A stretch of 16,865 nucleotides of DNA from CAZMVU01 sp964569295 (GTDB lineage: Bacteria; Hydrogenedentota; Hydrogenedentia; Hydrogenedentales; JAGMZX01). The stretch spans positions 1 through 16,865 of the forward strand of contig CAZMVU010000100.1 in the NCBI GenBank assembly GCA_964569295.1, written 5' to 3'. The notes beneath the pieces are model-generated. The model was not told where the DNA came from. It saw only the letters and a list, made by a program, of their open reading frames with translations, and ran no database searches. The translations under genes were made by a program, and so were the position numbers. Below are positions 7,531 through 15,221 of this stretch, piece by piece (the first letter of the stretch is position 1; each line of letters opens with the position of its first letter).

Positions 7531-8775
7531 ATGAGACAATCACCCACCCGTAGACAGTTTCTGGGCACGACAGCGGCCACACTGCTGGCCTCAAAGGCCG
7601 TGCGCGCACATAACAAGCAAGATCAAGATACGGAGGCAAAGGCGATGGGCGGATACCGCTATTGGATGCACGGCTTTGGCGGGGAGAATCCGAAGGACAT
7701 GGCGACGAACATGGCGGAGATGGGTTTCGACATCGTGGTCGCCGGCGGCGAGGACACCATCGCGGCGGTGAACGACGCCGGCATGGAATCATGGCTGTGC
7801 GGCGGCGCCTTCGGCCTCGGGAAGTACAAAGACACCGATGCGGAAAAGGCCATCGACATCACGGGCGAGGCGCAGGTGTGGTTCAACTCGGGCTCGCCGA
7901 ACAGCGAGAACATCCGCGCGCAGAACCGGGAAGCGTATGAAAAGATGGCGGCCACCGAGGGGGTCTCCGGCATTCTTGTCGACGGGTGCCGGTTCGCGTC
8001 GCCGGCATCGGGGCTCAACGCCTTCTGCACGGACTTCAGCAGCCACTCGAAAAAGAAGGCCGCAGCACTCGGGTTCGACTGGGACCTGATAAAGCACGAC
8101 GTCCGCGCCCTATACGATCTCATAACGGGCGCCCGGAACAACGAGCCGCGCCGCCCCGCCTGGCTGCAACACCCCGCCGGCATCCTTGAATGGCTCACGC
8201 AACACCCGGGCATCCTCGAGTGGCTGCGGTTCCGCCGCGTTTGCTCGACGGAACACTTCCGCGACCTCGCCGAGATCATCCACGGCGGCGGCAAACGCAT
8301 GGGCGTCTACATCTTCACGCCGTCCATCGCACCGCTGGTCGGCCAGTCCTACACAGACCTCACCGGCTTCACCGATGTCTTCGCACCCATGATCTACCGC
8401 AACTACCCCAAGCGCCCAGGCCCTGCCTGTCTGAATTGGGAACTCACAATCATCCCGGAAGAACTCGGACTCGCGGACACGCCCATGGAAGCGCCGGTCA
8501 TGACCATGCTGTTGTCCTGGCTCGGCCTGGCGGAGTCGGTGCCCGCGCGTGAAATCGCACACATCCAGAACGCCGTGCCGCCGGAAGCGGTGGCGCATGA
8601 GGTCGCCATGGCGCGGGCGCAACTGCCGGCGGATAAGGAACTGGCGCCCATCATTTACATCGACGATCCGGAAATGGACCGTACGGCGGACCTCGTCCGC
8701 GCACACGGCGCCGACGGCGTCAATTTCTTCGTGTACAAAGACGCCTGGGCGGACATGGTGAAGCCGGCGTTTTGA
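7531..8775 (+). CDS. Tat-exported TIM-barrel-like protein of unknown function
   Basis: A 414-residue protein I cannot assign to a named family. TRRQFLG at residues 6-12 followed by a hydrophobic stretch is a clear twin-arginine signal. The body alternates beta-type hydrophobic segments (FDIVVAGG, SGILVDGCRF, MGVYIFTPS, DVFAPMIY, APIIYIDD, DGVNFFVY) with helices. That suggests a TIM barrel like putative glycoside-hydrolase-like proteins of the COG1649/GHL type, but this is fold-level inference. DGCRF and the terminal IDDPEMD provide acidic candidates at strand ends. Around residues 213-232 there is an internal repeat, HPAGILEWL then HPGILEWL. GGAG lies 7 nt before the ATG. It sits between a sulfatase and a beta-helix protein, both exported, fitting a role on extracellular glycan. 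Confidence 0.75.
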   Translation: MRQSPTRRQFLGTTAATLLASKAVRAHNKQDQDTEAKAMGGYRYWMHGFGGENPKDMATNMAEMGFDIVVAGGEDTIAAVNDAGMESWLCGGAFGLGKYKDTDAEKAIDITGEAQVWFNSGSPNSENIRAQNREAYEKMAATEGVSGILVDGCRFASPASGLNAFCTDFSSHSKKKAAALGFDWDLIKHDVRALYDLITGARNNEPRRPAWLQHPAGILEWLTQHPGILEWLRFRRVCSTEHFRDLAEIIHGGGKRMGVYIFTPSIAPLVGQSYTDLTGFTDVFAPMIYRNYPKRPGPACLNWELTIIPEELGLADTPMEAPVMTMLLSWLGLAESVPAREIAHIQNAVPPEAVAHEVAMARAQLPADKELAPIIYIDDPEMDRTADLVRAHGADGVNFFVYKDAWADMVKPAF

Positions 8776-8786
8776 TCGAAAGAATG

Positions 8787-8828
8787 CTGGGGGAAACTTC
8801 TCTTTCGGAAAAGAGAAGTTTCCCCCAG
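8787..8828. repeat. Perfect 19-bp-stem hairpin between two exported-protein genes
   Basis: The left arm (8787-8805) begins CTGGGGGAAACTTC and the right arm (8810-8828) is its exact complement, around the tetraloop CGGA. It begins 11 bp after the stop of the TIM-barrel-like gene. No T-tract follows on either strand (ACCCCCTTC downstream), so a classical intrinsic terminator is not supported. It could be a dispersed palindromic repeat or an mRNA-stabilising hairpin. GGGGGAAACTTC-type palindromes recur between genes in several bacterial groups (recollection, not checked). Confidence 0.8.
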
Positions 8829-8880
8829 ACCCCCTTCAAGAGAAACCGTTATGGTATGGACTGTCTGGGAGGATTACAAG

Positions 8881-10926
8881 ATGTGCAGATGTACTTTCAT
8901 ATGTCTGGCCGCACTACTCGCCCTGGCCGCGCCCGTCTTCGCCGCCAGCACCTACTACGTCCACCCCGAGGGCAGCGACGCCTGGTCGGGGACGCAGGCG
9001 GAACCGGTGGATAACGACGGCCCCTTCGCGACGTTGACCGCCGCGCGGGACGCCATCCGCACCTTGAAGCAAGAGAATGGGCTGCCGAAAGGCGGGGTGA
9101 CGGTCTGGGTCGCGGGCGGGGACTATCCCGTCGGCGAAGCGCTCACGCTTGCCGGGGAAGACAGCGGCACGGCGGAGGCGCCCATCGTCTACAAGGTCGA
9201 ACATGGCGCCACGGCGCGCTTCCTGGGCGGCGCGCTGGTGTCCGGCTTCAAGCCGGTGGCAAACGCCGAGGCCCTCGACCGGCTGCCGGAAGCGGCGCGG
9301 GAGCATGTGCTCACGCTCGATCTGCGCGGCCAGGGTATCGACGACTACGGCACGTTCCAACGCTACGGCTTCGGCATGGGCGCACGCACGGCGGCCATGG
9401 AACTGTTTTTCAACGGCGAGCCCATGACCATCGCCCGCTGGCCCAATGATGAATGGACGACCATCGCCGGGGTGCTCGAGGGCGAGGAAGGCGCGTTCCA
9501 ATACAGCGAGGACGCGCCGGTCGAACGCTGGGAACGCCCGCAAGAGGTCTGGGTCCACGGCTACTGGACATGGCCCTGGGCGGAGTCGCACGAGGACGTG
9601 GAGCGCATCGACCCGGAGCAGAACGCCATCTACACCAAACCGCCCCACGGTGTCTATGGCTACAAGAAAGACCGCCGCTGGTACGCCTACAACATCCTCG
9701 AGGAACTCGACCAGCCCGGCGAATACTACATCGACCGGGAGAACGCCATGCTCTACTTCTGGCCGCCAGACGCCGTGGATGACGCCGAGGTGGCGGTGTC
9801 GATTCTCGAGGCGCCTTTCATCGAAATGGAGCAGGTGTCGCACGTGACCTTCGAGGGCTTCCGGTTCGAATATGCCCGGGGCAACGGCTTCGTAATCCGC
9901 GGCGGCTACGGCAACCGCATCCGCGGGTGTACCTTCGCCAACCTCGGAAACGGCGCGGTGAACATCGCCCCGCATGAAGGAACCCAGGCCACCTGGAACG
10001 GCGTCGAGCGGTGCACCCTCTACAACGTGGGCGGCCAGGGCATCGCGCTGAACGGCGGGGATCGCAAGACCCTCGAACCCGGCGCGAACTACGCCGTGGA
10101 CAACCACATCCATCACTTCAGCCGGCGCGCGCGCACCTACCAGGCCGCCATCCAGATCGGGGGCGTGCGCAACCGGGCGGCCCACAACCACATTCACGAT
10201 GCGCCGCATATGGCCATCGGCTATGGCGGCAACGAGCACATCATCGAGTACAACCACATCCACCATGTCTGTCTCGAGACGGGCGACGCCGGCGCCACCT
10301 ACATCGGCCGCGACTGGACCCACCGGGAGAACGTGGTGCGGTTCAACTTCTTCCACGACCTTGGGGCGGGCGCAGGCGAAGCCCACGGCTTCAGCGATGT
10401 GCAGGCCATCTACCTGGACGACTTCATCTGCGACACCATGGTCTACGGGAATGTGGTCGTGGGCGCGGGGCGGGGCGTGCTGGTGGGCGGCGGGCGGCAC
10501 AATACGGTGGACAACAACATCTTCGTGAACTGCAAGGTGGGTGTGCACGTGGACCAGCGCGGCCTGGGCTGGGCCAGCAAGTACTTCGATGGCGAGTACC
10601 CGACCCTCTTCGAGCGCTACGACGCCGTCAGTGCGAGCCAGCCGCCCTACAGCCTGCGCTACCCCGAGCTGCAAACCATCCAACAGGACGATCCCGCCGC
10701 CGCCAAGTACAACCATGTGGTGCGCAATATCTTCGTGGATTGCCAGAAATGGCTTAATCTGCAGGACAACCTGACACGCGAAGGCATCGACGTATCGGAC
10801 AACTGGACCGAAGGCGACCCGGGCTTTGTTGACCCCGATGCCATGAACTACCAGCTCACAGGGGATTCGCCGGTCTACGCCCTCGGCTTCCAACGGATTC
10901 CACTGGAGCGCGTGGGGCCACGGTAA
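8881..10926 (+). CDS. Secreted right-handed beta-helix protein, GH141-like
   Basis: A 681-residue protein with a Sec signal peptide (MCRCTFICLA onward, cleavage near residue 21, PVFA-AS). The N-terminal half begins YYVHPEGSDAWSGT, then PFATLTAARDAIR, GDYPVGEALTL and EDSGT, the entry motif of large secreted beta-helix proteins. From about residue 321 to 550 there are parallel beta-helix repeats rich in GN/NHIHH turns. Conserved acidic segments GDAGATYIGRDW (468-479) and AIYLDDF (509-515) lie in adjacent coils. This arrangement resembles family GH141 (fucosidase/xylanase activities), though the exact family is unproven. ATG 8881 is chosen because GGAGG lies 8 nt upstream and it starts the signal peptide directly; ATG 8851 has no such site. 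The substrate is probably a plant or algal polysaccharide (inference). Confidence 0.8.
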   Translation: MCRCTFICLAALLALAAPVFAASTYYVHPEGSDAWSGTQAEPVDNDGPFATLTAARDAIRTLKQENGLPKGGVTVWVAGGDYPVGEALTLAGEDSGTAEAPIVYKVEHGATARFLGGALVSGFKPVANAEALDRLPEAAREHVLTLDLRGQGIDDYGTFQRYGFGMGARTAAMELFFNGEPMTIARWPNDEWTTIAGVLEGEEGAFQYSEDAPVERWERPQEVWVHGYWTWPWAESHEDVERIDPEQNAIYTKPPHGVYGYKKDRRWYAYNILEELDQPGEYYIDRENAMLYFWPPDAVDDAEVAVSILEAPFIEMEQVSHVTFEGFRFEYARGNGFVIRGGYGNRIRGCTFANLGNGAVNIAPHEGTQATWNGVERCTLYNVGGQGIALNGGDRKTLEPGANYAVDNHIHHFSRRARTYQAAIQIGGVRNRAAHNHIHDAPHMAIGYGGNEHIIEYNHIHHVCLETGDAGATYIGRDWTHRENVVRFNFFHDLGAGAGEAHGFSDVQAIYLDDFICDTMVYGNVVVGAGRGVLVGGGRHNTVDNNIFVNCKVGVHVDQRGLGWASKYFDGEYPTLFERYDAVSASQPPYSLRYPELQTIQQDDPAAAKYNHVVRNIFVDCQKWLNLQDNLTREGIDVSDNWTEGDPGFVDPDAMNYQLTGDSPVYALGFQRIPLERVGPR

Positions 10927-10967
10927 GGGAGGGACGCCGCCCTCTGCCTCCGTTTCCAAAGCCCCCC

Positions 10968-11004
10968 AAAAAAACGCGAACCCCCGGAGCCCAAGCTCCG
11001 GGGG
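10968..11004 (-). terminator. Intrinsic-type terminator of the small minus-strand gene, possibly bidirectional
   Basis: CCCCCGGAGC (10981-10990), loop CCAA, GCTCCGGGGG (10995-11004): a perfect 10-bp GC-rich stem. Read on the minus strand it is followed, after six bases, by a run of seven T (plus-strand A7 at 10968-10974), 28 bp past the small gene's stop. On the plus strand, 54 bp after the beta-helix stop, it is followed only by a weak CTGCTGCTTTT, so it may serve both convergent genes. Confidence 0.65.
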
Positions 11005-11031
11005 ATTACGCTGCTGCTTTTGAGGAACCGC

Positions 11032-11241
11032 TCAGGATGGCGGCGAAACCAGTACGGAGACTTCGCCGCGGCTCAAGATGACCTCATTCGAATCATAAAT
11101 GACGTATTTCTTGCAGCCTTTGTCCCGCGCTTCATCCTCCACACAAGCCTCGAAGGCCTTGCGCCAACCTTGCATATTCTCTTGGTTCCAGAGAACCTCT
11201 TCCTGGTACGACATGGTGTAGCGCCAGATCTTGCGTTTCAT
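11032..11241 (-). CDS. Small protein of unknown function (69 aa)
   Basis: A 69-residue soluble, charged protein I do not recognise. The N-terminal half (MKRKIWRYTM onward) looks helical, with several Trp and acidic residues and two Cys (EACVEDEARDKGCKK). The C-terminal third, KYVIYDSNEVILSRGEVSVLV, looks like two or three beta strands. It has no signal peptide or membrane segment. It looks real because the minus strand has an AGGGAG ribosome binding site 7 nt before the ATG, a terminator-like hairpin with a T-run just past the stop, and no competing gene opposite. It converges on the beta-helix gene and is transcribed away from the oxidoreductase gene. No function is proposed. Confidence 0.65.
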   Translation of the reverse strand: MKRKIWRYTMSYQEEVLWNQENMQGWRKAFEACVEDEARDKGCKKYVIYDSNEVILSRGEVSVLVSPPS

Positions 11242-11309
11242 TCGCTAGCTCCCTGTGGTTCAACTGTTCCGCCGTTTACAAGGCCTAAGCCAATGATGCG
11301 CTCAAGCCA

Positions 11310-11332
11310 CGAAGCCCCAACATCGGGCTTCG
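11310..11332. promoter_or_regulatory. Stem-loop in the leader of the small minus-strand gene
   Basis: CGAAGCCC (11310-11317) and GGGCTTCG (11325-11332) pair perfectly around a 7-nt loop. If transcription starts near the minus-strand TATAAT at 11512-11517, this hairpin lies in a leader of roughly 260 nt. No T-run follows, so attenuation is not indicated. Confidence 0.4.
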
Positions 11333-11511
11333 CACGGAGCACGCCATGCGCCGCCTTTCCCTGGTATCACGAAATACCTAGAGCCACCGGGTCCGCGCGC
11401 CCGCCTAGCTCGGCATACACTCCCCCGGAGGCATACAAGCTATGCTAGAAAAAAGACTGCGCAAAACCGCCATAGGCCCGTGAAACCCTTTGAACGCGCA
11501 ATAGGCCTTAT

Positions 11512-11517
11512 ATTATA
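11512..11517 (-). promoter_or_regulatory. Candidate -10 box (TATAAT) for the small minus-strand gene
   Basis: On the minus strand a perfect TATAAT occurs in an AT-rich island, with TTGCTT 16 bp upstream as a weak -35 (3 of 6 consensus bases). It points toward the small gene about 270 bp away. The plus strand over the same bases reads TATTAT, so bidirectional activity is possible. Confidence 0.35.
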
Positions 11518-11671
11518 CACATTTTTGCAAAAAAAGCAACTCTGTGTAACGTTTTGCCCGCCCGAATCACCTTTCACGGCAAGGATGCGGTGGCACAAGT
11601 GGCCGTAATTCAAACACTTACGTTCGCACTCGCCCTGCACAGACGGGCCGCCACCACTGAGCGCACTTGTC

Positions 11672-11685
11672 TGGAAACGTTTGCG
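11672..11685 (+). promoter_or_regulatory. LacI-family operator-like site upstream of the oxidoreductase gene
   Basis: TGGAAACGTTTGCG has a perfect 8-bp palindromic core AAACGTTT with a central CG, the form typical of LacI/GalR-family operators. A TTGACA (-35-like) lies 12 bp downstream at 11698-11703, although no good -10 is visible at standard spacing. A weaker AACGTT-centred site, GTGTAACGTTTTGC, lies at 11544-11557. No LacI-type regulator gene is in the window. Confidence 0.35.
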
Positions 11686-11821
11686 TTCGCTAAGCGGTTG
11701 ACATAAAATCACTTGAGACTGCGCTGCAACTGTTGGCCCATACGTGCGCTATGCAGACGCTGCCGCGCGGCACCGCGATAACCGTGCGCGTTGAAGTACG
11801 ACGAGGGAGAACGCAATACCC

Positions 11822-12850
11822 ATGGCACGCAGGAAAACGCCTTACCAGGCGGCACTCATTGGCGCAGGCGCTATCGCCCATGCCTGTCATGCGCCCGGCT
11901 ATGCAAAGGCGCCCGAGGCGGAACTCGTGGCTGCGGCCGATCCCAGCACGGCACGCCACAAGGAGTTACGGGCAGCCTACCCGGGCATCAGGCTGTACTG
12001 GGACTACCGCACCATGCTCGAGAGCGAGCCGCTCGATGTAGTCAGCGTGTGCTCGCCCAACTGCTACCACGCCAAGCAGGCCATCGCGGCCCTGGAAGCC
12101 GGATGCCATGTGCTGTGCGAAAAGCCCATGGCAGTCACGCTGGGCGAGGCGGATCGCATGCAGGAGGCCGCCCGCAAAGCACGCCGCAAGCTCATGGTCG
12201 GCTTCACCCACCGGCTTTATGCCGGCCCCCGGCGTTGCAAGGAATTGCTCAAGCAACGCGCGCTCGGCAAACCTTTCATGATGCGGGTCCGCTTCGCCCA
12301 CGAGGGACCCTGTCCCGGGTGGGCGCGGGGCCGTTGGTTCTACGACCCCGAACTCGCGGCGGGCGGCGCGCTGCTCGACATGGGCATCCATGCCATTGAC
12401 CTGTGCCGCTGGCTGATGGGCCCCATCGCCTCGGTCCAGGCGCATACCGCGACCCTGGCAAAGAAGATTGCCGTGGATGACAATGCCCTGCTGCTGATCG
12501 AGTTTGCCTCGGGCGCACTGGGCTATATCGAGGTGGGCTGGACCAGCAAGCCGGGCTTCGCCGGCTTTGAACTCTATGGCGCCAAAGGTTCGCTTATCTG
12601 CGACTATTTCAAAGGCATGCAGCAGGTGCGGGGCGCTATGAAAGCCAGCGGCGGCCATACCCCGGACTGGGAAATGCTGGAACCAGAACCCACGCGCGGA
12701 GGCTGGGATGTAGAAATCGGCCACTGGATGGACGTGCTCCAAGGACGCGCCAAACTCGAAATGCATGCGGCCGCAGGCAGGGAAGCCTTGGCTGTAGCCC
12801 TCGCGGCCTATGAATCGAGCGAGCAAGGAAAGCGGGTGTATCTTGCGTAG
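11822..12850 (+). CDS. Gfo/Idh/MocA-family NAD(P)-dependent oxidoreductase
   Basis: A 342-residue cytoplasmic dehydrogenase. The N-terminal Rossmann fold has ALIGAGAIA (residues 11-19) for NAD(P) binding and VCEKPM-type CEKPM (99-103) with catalytic Lys101. The C-terminal alpha/beta domain has GGALLDMGIHAIDLCRWLMG (181-200) with Asp186 and His190, the usual catalytic pair. The family oxidises or reduces sugars, inositols and related polyols; some members instead hydrolyse glycosides by a redox mechanism. The substrate is not predictable. GGAG lies 12 nt before the ATG, longer than usual. The end overlaps the start of the secreted GH36-like gene, so the two are probably co-transcribed, linking this enzyme to sugar released outside or modified inside the cell. 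An operator-like sequence lies upstream. Confidence 0.9.
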   Translation: MARRKTPYQAALIGAGAIAHACHAPGYAKAPEAELVAAADPSTARHKELRAAYPGIRLYWDYRTMLESEPLDVVSVCSPNCYHAKQAIAALEAGCHVLCEKPMAVTLGEADRMQEAARKARRKLMVGFTHRLYAGPRRCKELLKQRALGKPFMMRVRFAHEGPCPGWARGRWFYDPELAAGGALLDMGIHAIDLCRWLMGPIASVQAHTATLAKKIAVDDNALLLIEFASGALGYIEVGWTSKPGFAGFELYGAKGSLICDYFKGMQQVRGAMKASGGHTPDWEMLEPEPTRGGWDVEIGHWMDVLQGRAKLEMHAAAGREALAVALAAYESSEQGKRVYLA

Positions 12851-15206
12851 GACGTTGCTGCTATACGCCATGGGCCTCCTCCTGTGCGCGCCGGCTTTCC
12901 CCCAGGCACGATTCGGGCCCAGCCGCGAATACCGCACGCTAAGCACCGATCTCTATGAGTTCCGAATCCAGAAGAATGGCCTCACGGATGTGCACCTGCT
13001 CCAAGACCTCCGAATCTTCGACAACGCCCACCCCAAGGTGCAATTCGCAGACGAAGACGCGCCGGAGCGGCTCACGGTCAGCGGCCGCTACACCATGCGC
13101 GAACAGATACGCAGCCCGCTCGGCGAAGGACAGGGCCTCACCTTCGCCCGTAAAGACTGCGAGTGGCACCTGCGCGCTTTTCCGGCGAAGCCGTACTTCA
13201 CGGTGCAGGTCATCTACTACAACGACAGCCGCAAGCCGGTGCAAGTATCGCAATTGATCCCGTGGGCCGTGGGCGGGCGCAAAGCCGGCAGTGTCGTCAT
13301 CGGGCCCAACCCCGGTCAAGTCCGCACGATCGAAGACGGCCGCACCCTCCCATCCGGCAATGTCACCGCCGGGGTCCATGCCGGCCAAAGCCGCACCGCA
13401 CGGCCCCTTGCGCTGTATGCACCCGCCACCGGCCAGTCTCTGGTGGCCGGCTTTCTCACCCATGCCCAGGCCCTCACCGAGGTAGCCATAGCCGGCGCTG
13501 CGGGCGACGGCGAGCCGGGCTTCGATCGTTTTCTTGCGCGGTGCATCTACGATCCGCCGCTCACGGTACAGCCCAAACAGGCGCTCGCCTCGGAAGTACT
13601 TTACATCGCGGTGGCTGAAAACAACCCCTTCGAAGCGCTCGAACGCTACGGACGCGCCCTCGCCGCATTCCACCGCAAGCCGGGCAACCCGGGGTTTCAA
13701 CCCCACGGCTGGGATTCGGAACGCACTACGCTCGGCCGCAACATCTCCGAAACCGCGCTGCGCGAAGATCTTGATGCCATGGCAACGCAACTCGCACCCT
13801 TCGGCTGGAATCACTTCGCCGTGGGGCCCGGTTGGGAACGCGCGCGGGGCGATTGGGAGGCGAATGACGCCTTTCCAAAGGGCATGGCCGCCATGGCCAA
13901 CACCATTCACAAACGGGGTCTCAAGGCGGGGATCGCCGTGGCGCCGTTCACGGTGGATGGGGACTCGGAATTCGCGGCGGCGCACCCGGCCTGGCTGCTG
14001 GAGCCAAGTGAAGCGGGCAAGTGCATGCTCGGCGAAAACACGCGCATCCTCGATGTATCGATTGACGGTGCATACGAGCACGTGCGGGAGTTGTGCCGGC
14101 GTATCACGGCGGAATGGGGCTACGACGCGATACTGGCCGGCGCGTCCCCCCATCACCTGTTGTTGGCGCACTCGTATGCGGACACGAACATGACGCGCGT
14201 CGAAATACTGCGCCGCGGACTGGCGGCCATGCGTGACGGCATGGATTCAGACGCCTATCTCGCCACCGCGGCCCCGTTCATGATCACCGGCGCCTTTGCC
14301 AATAGCGTGCGCACTGGCCAACCCACCGTACCGGTGTGGGAATCGGGCGGAGAAGCGGCAAAATGGGGCGCCGTCGAGGCCATGGAACAGGCGGCACGGC
14401 GGTATTACCTCGCACCGCTTTTCCGGCCGGACCCGGGCGCGGTATTCTTCGGCCACGCGGCCACACGCAAACGCTGGAATGTGGATCAAACACCCGAACT
14501 CACGCGCGACCAGCAACGGGCCTGGGCAACCGCCGCCGCATTGACCGGGGGCGTCGTCACCATTGGCAACCGTTTTTCGCAGTTGCAAACGGACGAGGTG
14601 AACGTTCTGCGCAAGCTCCTGCCCACGCTCGCGAAACCGGCACGTCCCATGGACCTGCTCAACGAGGGCACGCCGCGTATCTGGGCCACGCCGCTGCGAA
14701 GCCCGGCGGGTGATCTGTTACTCGCAGGTCTGTTCAACTGGGACCCCGGCGCCAGCCACACCACCACGATCGAACTGGAGGCACTCGGGCTGCAACCGGA
14801 CACCTACTACACCGTCTATGAATTCTGGAGCGGCACATACCATGGTGCGGCGAAGGACCGCCTCAGCGTGCAACTGACGCCGGGGAGCATGCGCCTCTAT
14901 GGCTTTCGACGCTTCCAGAATCGGCCCATGTTCCTCGCCACGGACCACCATTTCAGCATGGGCGCCTCGGACTGCACCGCCCTCGACTGGGACACGGCCA
15001 CAAACACCCTTTCCGGCGCCTTCGACGCCGTGGCCGATGCGGACTACACATTGCGGTTCCTGGCCCCCACGCCCTATGGGCTGGACGAAGTCTCGGTCAA
15101 TGCCGAGGAAGTGACGCACGACGTCGAGGGCGAGATTATCGTGCTGCGTTTTCATTGTGCGGAAGCAACCGAGACCACTTGGTCATTGCGGTTTACAGAA
15201 CTATAA
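12810..15206 (+). CDS. Secreted GH36/melibiase-fold protein lacking the expected catalytic Asp residues
   Basis: A 798-residue protein with a signal peptide (RRTLLLYAMGLLLCAPAFPQA), an N-terminal beta-sandwich (to about 270), a TIM barrel and a C-terminal beta domain. The barrel follows GH36/clan GH-D order: GWNHFAVGPGW then GDW (332-349), FPKGMAAMANTIHKRGLKAGI (355-375), ILDVSIDGAYEHVREL (413-428), GYDAILAGA (437-445), RRGLAAMRD (468-476), RTGQPTVPVW (501-510), and ALTGGV. The nucleophile Asp expected in GYDYxKxD is Gly444. The acid/base Asp expected in RxGxDxxPxW is absent, as is the DD of xxDDGW. It is thus probably not a standard retaining alpha-galactosidase. ATG 12810 overlaps the oxidoreductase by 41 bp; TTG 12843 would give a more typical signal peptide. 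Confidence 0.75.
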   Translation: MNRASKESGCILRRTLLLYAMGLLLCAPAFPQARFGPSREYRTLSTDLYEFRIQKNGLTDVHLLQDLRIFDNAHPKVQFADEDAPERLTVSGRYTMREQIRSPLGEGQGLTFARKDCEWHLRAFPAKPYFTVQVIYYNDSRKPVQVSQLIPWAVGGRKAGSVVIGPNPGQVRTIEDGRTLPSGNVTAGVHAGQSRTARPLALYAPATGQSLVAGFLTHAQALTEVAIAGAAGDGEPGFDRFLARCIYDPPLTVQPKQALASEVLYIAVAENNPFEALERYGRALAAFHRKPGNPGFQPHGWDSERTTLGRNISETALREDLDAMATQLAPFGWNHFAVGPGWERARGDWEANDAFPKGMAAMANTIHKRGLKAGIAVAPFTVDGDSEFAAAHPAWLLEPSEAGKCMLGENTRILDVSIDGAYEHVRELCRRITAEWGYDAILAGASPHHLLLAHSYADTNMTRVEILRRGLAAMRDGMDSDAYLATAAPFMITGAFANSVRTGQPTVPVWESGGEAAKWGAVEAMEQAARRYYLAPLFRPDPGAVFFGHAATRKRWNVDQTPELTRDQQRAWATAAALTGGVVTIGNRFSQLQTDEVNVLRKLLPTLAKPARPMDLLNEGTPRIWATPLRSPAGDLLLAGLFNWDPGASHTTTIELEALGLQPDTYYTVYEFWSGTYHGAAKDRLSVQLTPGSMRLYGFRRFQNRPMFLATDHHFSMGASDCTALDWDTATNTLSGAFDAVADADYTLRFLAPTPYGLDEVSVNAEEVTHDVEGEIIVLRFHCAEATETTWSLRFTEL

Positions 15207-15221
15207 GGAGTACGCGCACCC

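Larger units (their letters stand above)
11242..11821. other. Divergent intergenic region with AT-rich promoter core, stem-loop and operator-like sites
   Basis: About 580 bp between the small minus-strand gene and the oxidoreductase gene. GC drops sharply near 11500-11555, where the minus-strand TATAAT and a 12-bp palindrome TTTTTGCAAAAA (11522-11533) lie. A stem-loop sits at 11310-11332, and an operator-like AAACGTTT and a TTGACA lie at 11672-11703. No tRNA, riboswitch or credible ORF was recognised. It most likely carries promoters in both directions. Confidence 0.6.

Noticed and set aside
8851..8880. Upstream ATG for the beta-helix protein
   Set aside because: No ribosome binding site; GGAGG with ideal spacing precedes ATG 8881, which begins the signal peptide.
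8914..10959. Minus-strand ORF of 681 codons over the beta-helix gene
   Set aside because: Same length as the sense gene, as expected for a mirror reading frame; no ribosome binding site or domain.
11690..11959. Minus-strand ORF of 89 codons spanning the oxidoreductase start
   Set aside because: Overlaps the 5' end of a firm gene and its promoter region; no ribosome binding site.
12939..14171. Minus-strand ORF of 410 codons over the GH36-like gene
   Set aside because: Shadow; the plus frame has coherent GH36 motif order and a signal peptide.
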